Under the pieces are notes generated by a model that ran no database searches, had not been told where the DNA came from, and saw only the letters and a list, made by a program, of their open reading frames with translations. Made by a program: the position numbers and the translations under genes. This document shows, piece by piece, positions 1 to 7,777 of a DNA stretch of 15,395 bases; positions within the stretch are counted from its first letter, which is position 1, and every line of letters starts with the position of its first letter. The stretch is from Acanthamoeba lenticulata (lineage: Eukaryota > Discosea > Longamoebia > Acanthamoebidae), in assembly GCA_002179805.1 (NCBI GenBank), contig NAVB01002838.1:1-15395 (forward strand), read 5' to 3'.

Positions 1-456
1 TTTGATTTTACATTTTATTCAGCAAAAAAGAACAAGCATACAATATCTAAACTAGTTTTTATAACTCCAACTGGAATTATTCTTGGTTTGTCTAATTCAT
101 TCCCTGGAACTAATCATGATCGTGTTTTATTTCTTGAAAGTGTAAATGATTGGTATAACAAATTAGACGATTGTGAGTGGGGCCTTGCTGATAATGGTTT
201 TGATGGTTTAGACCAAAATGATGATGAACATCCTGCATTTAGAATTTTAACACCACCAAGGGAAAAAAATGCTATTTATAAATTGATAGCTCAATGGCGT
301 ATACGTGTTGAACAAACAATGGAAGAATTTAAAAATTATCGCATATGCCGTGAACAATTACGTCTTCCATGTGGTTTGAATGAAGAATACATTTTGCAAT
401 TACACCATATGTCTTACACTATTGTTGCTGTTTTTATTAACAATTATCGTCATTGA
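1..456 (+). CDS. DDE-type transposase, C-terminal part (PIF/Harbinger or IS5-like, DDE_Tnp_4 family)
   Basis: The frame is open from base 1 and stops at 454-456, giving about 151 residues, so the N-terminus and the first catalytic Asp lie outside the window. Seen: a YSAKKNKHTISKLV stretch followed by SFPGTNHDR, which resembles the family pattern Y-S-G-K-K-x-x-H-T then S-x-P-G-x-x-H-D. LADNGFDGL fits the second catalytic Asp region (LgDsGYqG). RIRVEQTMEEFKNYRI fits the helix carrying the catalytic Glu, followed by the usual K-x-[FY]-R-I. Both catalytic residues expected in this half are therefore present and the frame is unbroken. In this family the protein cuts and rejoins element ends. The DNA is strongly AT-rich, unlike every other gene here, which suggests a recently arrived or foreign mobile element. 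It could be a domesticated or dead copy; the missing part prevents a decision. Confidence 0.82.
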   Translation, partial: FDFTFYSAKKNKHTISKLVFITPTGIILGLSNSFPGTNHDRVLFLESVNDWYNKLDDCEWGLADNGFDGLDQNDDEHPAFRILTPPREKNAIYKLIAQWRIRVEQTMEEFKNYRICREQLRLPCGLNEEYILQLHHMSYTIVAVFINNYRH

Positions 457-759
457 ACACAATAAATTGATTTTTGAAATGTAGTATTAAATAGTATAAT
501 ACTGTTTAATACTGTATAATACTAAATTTTCCAGTTTTATACAGACTTAGCCCAAACGTGGAAAATTTTTCCGGTATAATCCTGACTAATTCAGGGCTCG
601 CCCGGTCTCGCGTCGTTTCTTCGAATTTAGGCGCTTGTCTCCCGGCCCTCCCGGCAACCCGATCCGGACAGGACGACGTCCTTGGGCGACGACTAGCAGG
701 CTGATGACAGCCCGCTTTTGGGAGGTCAGGACATGCCCGTGAGGTCGCTGCGGCGTTGA
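457..759. other. Gene-free stretch spanning an AT-rich to GC-rich boundary
   Basis: After the transposase stop the DNA stays AT-rich to about 585, then becomes GC-rich within a few bases and remains so. The left part holds the hairpins described separately and may be the non-coding end of the transposon. The right part (about 586-759) is the 3' flank of the minus-strand SET gene. I see no tRNA, no convincing ORF and no clear polyadenylation signal there. The exact element end cannot be set because the other end is outside the window. Confidence 0.5.
483..572. repeat. Cluster of AT-rich inverted repeats, candidate transposon terminal region
   Basis: Two nested or adjacent hairpins are visible. 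AGTATTAAA at 483-491 pairs exactly with TTTAATACT at 505-513, with the near-perfect palindrome AGTATAATACT between them at 493-503. AAATTTTCCA at 524-533 pairs with TGGAAAATTT at 559-568. The word TATAATACT occurs at 495-503 and again at 515-523. The position, between the transposase stop and the composition boundary, suits subterminal binding sites or an element end. That role is inference. Confidence 0.45.
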
Positions 760-2520
760 TTACGATTTATGTTCTGCTCGCTGGCGCACGACGGCCAGAC
801 AGTCGAAGAAGAGCTCGGTAACGAGCGGAGGCGCCGAGGCCGAAGCGGCCAGCTCCTGCGCCATCTCGGCGAACACGGCGCTCACTTCCGCCAGGAAGAG
901 CTTGTCCTCGCGTCGGTAGCTCACTGCCAGCCGAGCCGTCTCCGAGAGTCCTGCTTGTACCAGAAGCGCTTCGTCCTCCTAGCGATGCAAGTGGACCGGT
1001 CAGCCAACGATCACTCCTCCCCAACCGATGATCAAACAAACCTGAGCTGAGGTCGGGTATCGAGCCAACTGCGCCCGCACGCAGTCTATGATCGAGGCAT
1101 AGACTGCCACTTCGTTCGCTACCGACACAGGCTCTGTACCGAAGCAAGCCGCCCAGTCCTCCGACCCTGCATCAAAGGCTCATGAGCTTTGCTGTGCAGC
1201 CCGTGCAGAGAGGCGTGTTGCGTACTGCAATCGGCTGGCAAATGATACAACCGCAGGTGTTGCACTAAGAGAAGCGGAAACTCGTCGCTCTTGATGGGAT
1301 AGAACTCGTGCGACGGTAGCGTGTTGGTTCTCATGGCGCGATTTGCTACATCAGGGCAGGCCCGCGCAAGCACGTCCTCGTTAAGCAACAGCTCGGTGTA
1401 CTTGATCTGGTTGTCCTCGGTCATCATGGCGTACGTTTTCAACAACTCAAAGTTCGAATCCGTGCAGTAGGTGATGTAAACCTGCGCGCCAGGGACGTTC
1501 AATCAGCTCCATTGCGCCAAGTGTTGAGCAAATGGCGGCGACGCACTTGGTCGCCTGCCGAGTAGGACTGCTTGACGTGCACATCGAAACTCTGGGTCGA
1601 GGCTTGAAATGTGTACTTAGACACGTTTTGGTTCGTGAGCGAGTGGTTGATCAAGTCGGCCATGGGCACCATGTGCGGCTCCCACACACCCGTGTTGAGG
1701 TCGTAGTGCCAGAAGGCCCGTGAGGCGATCATGGACAGCACCCACTCGAACTTGGACAGCGAGAAGGCTTCAGGTTCCTTCGGTTCAGTTCCTTCGGCGA
1801 GGCCAAACTGATGGGAGTACCTCTGCACCGCGTCCGCGTCAACGGCCGCGATTACTTCACACTGCCGAGTGCGTTGTGGTTTTGGGGGTGGCGACATACG
1901 CGGAGGACCGGCAGGATGTGTTCCGCGTGCCACTCGCGCGCCTGTGTCTTCTGTGCAAGGGTGGCGGCGAGCAGGGGAGAGCCAACCAGCAGGTTCAGAT
2001 CGTCGGCGGACCAGAACATCGGCAGATTCACTCGGGACGGCAAGGCGTCTACAGAGCGCCCAATACGTGAGCCTCAGGGTGAATGTACCAACTAGGCCAC
2101 TAGTGACGCACCAAAGTATGGCCTCCAGAAGGAGTCTGGCTTGCGCAGTTCATGTAGCATAAAGAGTGCGAGTGGCAGCTTGTTGTCCACAGCATCTAGC
2201 ATCGGGCGCTCAGCCACAAACACGGTGCCGACATCACTCGCGCGCAGCGCCGCATTGGTGTCGAGAAGCAGGCTGAACGGAACCGTCAAGATACGTTCAC
2301 CTTGCTTGACGTAGAAGCCGCTTTGCATGTTATGCACTCTTATTTGGCACACCCGCACCTCGAGGGTGGCACCTACCTTAATGTCTCGTGCAGCGAGGGT
2401 GGCCCGCCCCTGGTCGGCGTCGGCATCACCAAAGTCGTGCACTTGCAGTGGGTGTGTGGGCACTCCGTTCGCTTGCAGCCACACCTCGAACGCCTCTGTG
2501 CAGCGTCGGCGGTCCTGCAT
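760..2520 (-). CDS. SET-domain protein methyltransferase, Rubisco-LSMT/SETD3-SETD6 type
   Basis: Likely an S-adenosylmethionine-dependent protein lysine or histidine methyltransferase; the substrate cannot be predicted. Seven exons on the minus strand, in coding order: 2520-2373, 2300-2112, 2048-1900, 1861-1547, 1481-1226, 1166-1042 and 978-760. They total 1401 nt (466 residues) with consistent phases, a normal length for this family. Introns are 72, 63, 38, 65, 59 and 63 nt. Seen: ARDIKVGERILTVPFSLLL near residue 45 (the SET N-terminal strand, restored by removing the first intron), a SFWRPYFDALP motif, then PMADLINHS with N234-H235 of the SET core, and VYITYCTDSNFELLKTY with the catalytic-type Tyr near 272. 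The position usually Gly in that last motif is Cys273. The C-terminal part, including NEVAVYASIIDCV and SETARLAVSYRREDK, matches the helical Rubisco-LSMT substrate-binding domain. The start is the first ATG before the conserved region. The gene is divergent from the membrane-protein gene, 137 bp away. Confidence 0.9.
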
Positions 2521-2657
2521 CCACAAACTGTGACACAAGAGAGAAATTGGGCAGAAAATATAATACCCGCAGTTAATCGGTTAAACTAAATCAGAAGCGC
2601 TGAAGCAACAGCGTGGCTAATGCGCGCCAAGGGGCTGCGACCAACACAGAAGTCAAC
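2521..2657. promoter_or_regulatory. Short divergent promoter region
   Basis: These 137 bases separate the start codons of the SET gene (minus) and the membrane-protein gene (plus), so both promoters must fit here unless there are non-coding first exons. The left half contains an AT-rich run around 2555-2590 (aaaatataatacccg, then gttaatcggttaaact) in otherwise GC-rich surroundings. It could serve as a TATA-like element for either gene. No motif is certain. Confidence 0.4.
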
Positions 2658-4991
2658 ATGAAAAGGGCGTTTTATTATTTGCGAACGGTTGAGTTGGTGT
2701 TGATCTTTGCGCTGGTGCTGTACAACATCAAGACCTGGCTCGATCGTCGCAACGAAGGCGATAACCGAGAGCCTGGCGCACGCGACTATGTACAAGCACC
2801 TTGCTCAGTTGCTTGAATCTATTTCGGGCTGACACGGCCAACGTTGCTTCACACCACAGGTGTGGGCAGAGCTGCTGCAGGACTGGCAGTTAGTTGCTCT
2901 GCAGGTGGCGCTTCCCGCCTTTTTCATCTCCACGGCCTGGAAGACGGCCATTACCTTCAATGACATCTTGCGCGAGCGCTCTTCTTCGCACGGTTCGTCG
3001 TCGCTTCTCTTGGCGGACGACGGCTCGCGTCCACCGCAGTCAGCTGGCAGCCACGGGCCCGTCTGGCGCGCGCTGCTCGTGGCCAAGTTCAAGGAGGAGG
3101 ACGTCTTCCTGGGCTGGTTCTTCGGCGGCTGTCTCCTCCTCTTCATCCTCCATTTCCTCGGCCTGGTACACCATCATCCTGTCCTTCACATTCGTTTGCC
3201 TTTCTGCTTACGGACTGGCTGCCACCAGGGCACCAATGAGCACTCCTTCAACGGAACGTGGGACTACGTGACGCTCACGGCGAGCGGGCACCTGCTCTAC
3301 GCCTCGCTCTACATTTCGTTCGTGCGGCTGCTCTGTCTCCCGTTCCTCATCGTCGCCAAGGCCTGGAGCGACGACTCGGCCTTCCTCCCGCCCTCGGGCG
3401 CTCCGCCCAACCACACTGAGGTGACACTCGCGCTCATCTTCAAGTCGTTCATTTCTTTTAATACTTTGTATGTGTTCTAATGGCGACCACCTCCTGACCG
3501 TGCAGTCGCCTTGGCAGCCGCTTATGGCCGGTGCCTTCGCCGTGACCTTGTGGTCAGCCCTTGGCTGGACTGGTACAGTCCCCGGCACCTGCTCGCCCTT
3601 GCGCGCCTGCACACAGGCCTTGCAACTGTTTGCTGATCTCAGAGCACTGCATACAGCCCTGCTGATACTGCCCGTGGCGGGTCTGGCGTACTACCTGCAC
3701 ATCAAGGGCCAGGGGCGCCACCTGTGGCTTGCGCTCCACCGGCGCTACACAGCGGTGTTGGCGCGCGGAGACGAAGAGTACCGACGGGCCCTGCTCGCCT
3801 GCACCATCCTGGTCTGCTTCATGATCCTGTGGGCCAACGCCTACTTTGACTCGCTGATCCTCAACCTGGGCCTCATCCTCGTCTTTGCCGCCCCACTTTA
3901 CTTTATCGCCCTCTCGAGCCCGGCCCTGTCGGGCGGCTCTGGCAGCAGCTCGCTGCGCAAGGCCCTGATCAACCCGGCCCTGCTCGTGTTCGTGTCCCTC
4001 ATCAGCGGCTTCCTCGTGGTGCTCACGGCACTGCCCGACATGCGCTTCACTCAGCCGCCGTCCGAGGGCGGCTATCTCGGGCCGGCCCTCCTGGCCCGCC
4101 TCCTGCCAGAGGCCTTGAGCGTGGCCATCGCGCAGGCCTTCTTCACGCTGGCCTTCCACCTGTGCCTCTTCCTCGCCGGCCTCTACTGGGTGCTCCTCGA
4201 GGACCGCCTTCCCGGCGTGCCCACGACCTGGCGCAACCTGGCCTCAGTCGTGCTCACCATGTTGATCCTCCTCCTGTGGAACCCCATCATCCCCTCCCGT
4301 GGCACCAACCTCCACTTCATCGGCGCCTTCTCCACCTACACCCACCAGCTTGGCCGCTTCCTCTCTGGGTATCTATTCTACTTGTCCGAGCCAAGGGCTC
4401 ACCTTGCCAACACACACTCTCATGCGCTTGTTGGGTGGGGATAGGCTGGCCGGGTTCTACTTCGCGTTCTGGTTCCTCACGCTGGCCAAAACTTGGTGCG
4501 ACCGGCCCAACACGAGCCCGCTGGACAAGCTGGTGTACCGCACGCGCTACGGGTTGCTCTACCTCCATCCTACCCTCGTGGTATGTTGTACCCCTTCTTT
4601 TGTTTTGGTTGTTTTCACCTTTTTATTGCTTCATTATTTTTATTTTGTTTTATTTTTTGGTTGTTTGCTGTTGTACGCTCATGGTACGTGGAATGATGCT
4701 TGCTGGTGCGACCTACAGCACGTGTGTGGCTCGGCGGTAGTCGGGTTGCAACAGTGGTTCACGGTGCTGAGTGCTCCGTCTGTTGCGATCGTACGAAGTT
4801 CCTACGTCTGTCCTTTGCTTTGACGCTTAACAGCCAACACTGATCTGACCTGACCCGGACAGGCAATCACCTGGCTGGCGGTGGTAAGCCTCGGCTGCTT
4901 CGTGTCGAGCCTCCTCCCACGCTCGTGGGTCGCGGCGCCCAAGTACCGCCGGCCTGTGAGCGACGACGTTCCCTCGCACAGCCTCATCTGA
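2658..4991 (+). CDS. Multi-pass integral membrane protein of unknown function
   Basis: Exons: 2658-2789, 2860-3165, 3229 to about 3471, 3506-4368, 4445-4580 and 4863-4991, about 585-602 residues. I do not recognise the family. Seen: 12 to 14 hydrophobic segments spread over the whole length, beginning at residues 8-25 (VELVLIFALVLYNI) and ending with ITWLAVVSLGCFVSSLL, with a short charged C-terminal tail. There is no clear signal peptide other than the first segment. Most joints are firm: DY|VW, HFLGL|GTNEH, FLSG|LAGFY and HPTLV|AITWL. The junction after exon 3 is ambiguous: donor at 3472 (34-nt intron) or 3421 (85-nt intron), both to the acceptor at 3505 and both in frame. A further 84-nt in-frame intron around 3573-3656 is possible, since the residues there look non-coding. 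Likely a transporter or an organelle membrane protein; nothing seen decides which. Confidence 0.75.
4581..4862 (+). other. Unusually long, T-rich intron of the membrane-protein gene
   Basis: This 282-nt intron runs from a GTATGT donor to a GACAG acceptor and is several times longer than most introns here. Its first third (about 4590-4680) is strongly T-rich with long T runs on the coding strand, in contrast to the GC-rich exons. I see no ORF or RNA gene inside it. The acceptor lies just before AITWLAVVSLGC, the last membrane segment. Confidence 0.6.
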
Positions 4992-5132
4992 TCATCGTTT
5001 CGCTTTCTTCATCCTTTCACCTGCAACGGCTTGTACAGGACTTTCTTTCTTCAAACAATTTTGCTATCGTTGTTGGAAGATGCGAGCAATAGGCTGTACA
5101 AGTTGAGGAGGGAAGCAGTTGGTGAGCAGGCG

Positions 5133-5590
5133 TTAGCTCGCATGGATGTAGTGGAGCTCGAGAGCACGCTCACGGGCTTTCAGCCAGTACGCCGCCACGA
5201 GCCAGCTTGCATAGGCGACCGCGAGACCAAAGAGCACGGGCCAGGCCCACTTACCCGCTGCAGATCGCTTCTACATGGGTGACAGGTAAGGGGGCAGAAC
5301 ACTCGGGGAGGGGTTGTGAGTGCACGTACCGAGGGAGGGTGCTGAACTTGTGGCGCATCCATGAGCTGCTGCAGCTTATTGCGGCGGCGCCTGATGTGGG
5401 CACGTTTGTTGCTGTTCTCCTCCTTAATCTTGCGTATCTTTTCTCTGAGTTTCTCCTTCTCACGCTCGAGCGAAGTCAATAGCGCTTGTCTCTTTTCGTT
5501 GATTTCCTCATCTTCTTCATCAATGTCCTCTTCGTCAGTGACCACCTCTGACTCTTCTCCCGGCTCCGCAAACTCACGATCGTTCTCCAT
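5133..5590 (-). CDS. Small acidic coiled-coil protein with C-terminal membrane anchor
   Basis: Two exons on the minus strand (5590-5330 and 5270-5133, intron 59 nt, phase 0) give 132 residues. Seen: an acidic N-terminus (residues 1-30, with runs of D/E), a highly charged helix from about 31 to 75 rich in E, K and R with heptad-like leucines (LLTSLEREKEKLREKIRKIK), then RRRRNKLQQL, a short Pro-containing hinge, and a single hydrophobic segment at about 97-113 (PVLFGLAVAYASWLVAAYWL). A 14-16 residue polar tail follows. This is the layout of a tail-anchored protein, with the coiled coil in the cytosol and the anchor in the ER, mitochondrial outer or peroxisomal membrane. No family is recognised. 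It converges on the membrane-protein gene, with 141 bases between the two stops, and is divergent from the perilipin gene. Confidence 0.8.
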
Positions 5591-5876
5591 TGTCTGTCGC
5601 AGCTTCCCGCCTTTTTGAAGCCAAAAAATCAAGTAAAGAAATTAAATAATATCCTTTCTTTTTATTCTTTTTGCCAACCGCCTGGGTGTTGGCTCTTGGG
5701 CTACTTGGCTGAGGCGCTGCTTCTGCGGAGGCCCAACGCTCGACGTGGCGTGATGCTCGCTTTGGCTCGAGGAACAGCGGGAACGGGAATGGGAAAGTGC
5801 CTTCTCCCACAGCGACGTGTTGACTACAAGAAGGTGCTGGCGCGGACCACTCTGCCAGAACTCCACCACACGAACA
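5591..5876. promoter_or_regulatory. Divergent intergenic region between coiled-coil and perilipin genes
   Basis: These 286 bases carry the 5' flanks of both genes. The part next to the minus-strand gene, about 5620-5680, is AT-rich (tcaagtaaagaaattaaat, then a pyrimidine-rich run) and could hold its core promoter. The remainder, toward the perilipin start, is GC-rich. ORFs in both directions run through it, but none has family signal or fits the neighbouring exons. Confidence 0.35.
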
Positions 5877-7480
5877 ATGGCAACAAGCAACAACAATACT
5901 GAGCCTGCCTCCACAACGGGGCCCTCTTTCCTCGAAAGGTTGACCTCCTACTCTCTGGTACAGTACAGCTACGCGACCACGGTCCATTACTACAATGAGG
6001 CCAAGCAAAAGAATGCCCTTGTCAAGAAGGGTCTCGAGCTCGCTGAGGTAATACTTTGCCTTCCAAATTCATCATCCATCTTCATCAATCTCATTTCGAC
6101 CCAAACGCAGACTTCGGTGGGCTCTGTGGCCGCTTCCCCTTTGGTGTTGAGCGTTGGCAAGTCATGGGAGCCGGTCTTGAGCAAGGCTGACCAGTTTGGT
6201 TGCAACCAGCTGGACAAGGTATGTCCAGGGCACACGTTAAGAACCATCACCGACTCTGAACTGACTCCTGTTCTAGGCTGAAGCCACCATCTTCAAGCCC
6301 GCCGCACAGTTGTACGAAACGGCTAATGCCACGCTCAGCTCAAGCGTGAAGATCGTTGAGGAGAAGGTAGCTACCAGCAAGAAGCTCGTGGTACGCGGCT
6401 CTTTAAATCTCTTGGACTCTTGTGACACTCGGTATCTGAAGCTGTGCTACTTATGAAGGGCGAGAGGGTGGTTCAGCCGATCAGCTCTACCTACCAGCAG
6501 TTGCTGGGCCTGCCCGCTGTGTTCACCAACAAGGTCTTTGACTTTGCTGAGGGCTCACTGGACTACTACCTGCCTGAAGAGAGCGACAGCGAGAAGGACT
6601 CGGGCCTCGTCCAAGCCGAGGAAGCTTCCGCCGCCACCCAAGAGCCCACTCAGGAGGCCAACACTGGAGCCAAGACTCAGAGGTACCACTGCTACCACTA
6701 TGTCATGTGCAATGGATAACAAGAAACTAATAGGAGGTTGTTTTGGCTTCATGTCCACCACTAGCGTTTGGGCGCGCAGCAGCTCCCTAAGCCAGCGCGC
6801 CTACCGTCGTGCTCAGCGCAAGACCGCCCGTCGTCTGCGCATCGCCAGGCTCTACGGCGAGAGTGTCCTCACCAAGTCTCCCCTCGCCGTGCACGTTGTC
6901 AACTACGCCAGGACCCGCGATCCGGCCATCAGGGACACGCTCGTCCAGGAGGCCAGAACCACCGTCACTGTATGCTCCCTTTGTCTTCCTGGCCACACTT
7001 GCAGTGCCAGAGCCTGACCTCCTCTCTTACTCCTTACGTGCGCAGTACTACACTGATCAGGTCAAGGGCCTTCTCGTGGAGCGTCCCTATGTGAAGAAGG
7101 CGATCGCCTTTGTCGAGCCCTACTTTGCCCAGCTTTCGTACCAGTCGTTCTATGCGTTCCTCTTCACCCTCCTTGCCACCGTATCCACTACTATCAACCC
7201 CACCAAGAAGCAGAACTCGGCCTCTTCTACTGTGGCTCAGTCGTCGTCCTCCTCCTCGTCCACGTCTTCTACGCCTACTGAGGAAGCATCAACCAACGAA
7301 ACGTTCCACGCTGAAGCTCAGGATGACGTGGACGAAGATGAAGAAACCTCTGGCCCTGCCGAACCTGACCACTCCAGCGAGGAGGAGAAGGAGGAGAAGC
7401 ACTTCAATGTGTCCCAGGAGGATGATGATGATGATGAAGCTCTCGAGCAAGAGGAAGGCGAGCATGTCTCTGCCTACTGA
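5877..7480 (+). CDS. Perilipin-like lipid-droplet protein
   Basis: Six exons (5877-6047, 6111-6218, 6277-6390, 6459-6682, 6765-6969, 7046-7480) total 1257 nt, 418 residues. Introns are 63, 58, 68, 82 and 76 nt. Perilipins coat cytosolic lipid droplets and control lipase access. Seen: an N-terminal PAT-like region (RLTSYSLVQYSYATTVHYY, then KSWEPVLSKADQFGCNQLDK, resembling the P-x-L-x-K-x-E-x-x-x-x-x-N pattern of perilipins), then amphipathic 11-mer-type helix (FKPAAQLYETANATLSSSVK). EGSLDYYLPEE near 162-172 matches the conserved Y-L-P motif before the C-terminal helical bundle. Exons 5-6 carry a basic helical stretch and a bundle-like VKKAIAFVEPYFAQLSYQS. The last about 95 residues are low complexity: a Ser/Thr tract, then an Asp/Glu-rich tail with five consecutive Asp. 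The acceptor of exon 5 could instead be at 6779, which stays in frame and removes five residues. Confidence 0.85.
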
Positions 7481-7585
7481 AGTGGCTTGTTAACTCCCGA
7501 CCTTGCACTTGCCCAACTAAATCAGCTCGTGCATTTTCACGACCACGCAAGTGTTTCTATTCGGCGACATGACTAAGGGGCACGC

Positions 7586-7747
7586 ATGAGCCCGAGTAGC
7601 GCGGTGAGGCGGCACGGCTTGTTTGTTGCAGTCGTAGCACTCATCTTCTTCTGGACTATCCTACAAGACGTGTCAGACGCGAACCTCCTTACCCCAGTCG
7701 ACCCTGCTTGGCCCCAACAAATGGTTCCTCCCACCAACAAAGATTGA
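7586..7747 (+). other. 53-residue ORF with signal-anchor-like N-terminus, candidate first exon of the hydrolase gene
   Basis: ATG at 7586, stop at 7745-7747. The product starts MSPSSAVRRHG, then has a strong hydrophobic run (LFVAVVALIFFWTIL) and ends polar and Pro-rich. This is the form of a signal peptide or type II anchor. The next gene lacks an obvious start: its first recognisable exon (7778-7816, 13 codons) is preceded by a TAG that would be the acceptor ATAG. The ORF has several phase-0 GT sites (for example at 7722) that would join it in frame. It may be the first exon of the hydrolase gene, a separate small gene, or chance. Confidence 0.35.
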
Positions 7748-7777
7748 TTTGATGATTGACCACGGCGCCTGCCATAG

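Noticed and set aside
586..700. Possible tRNA-like GC-rich segment
   Set aside because: A TTCGAAT-like word occurs, but no matching acceptor stem, D arm or anticodon arm can be drawn.
769..1050. Plus-strand ORF of 93 codons
   Set aside because: It lies opposite the last SET-gene exons, whose minus-strand reading gives a coherent LSMT-binding domain.
4162..4740. Plus-strand ORF of 192 codons in the membrane-protein gene
   Set aside because: Its Pro/His/Arg-rich first half is a frame shadow of the real exon, and its hydrophobic second half comes from the T-rich intron.
5574..6008. 144-codon minus-strand ORF between the coiled-coil and perilipin genes
   Set aside because: It overlaps the start of both genes, runs in a different frame from the coiled-coil exon, and has the random composition of a shadow ORF.
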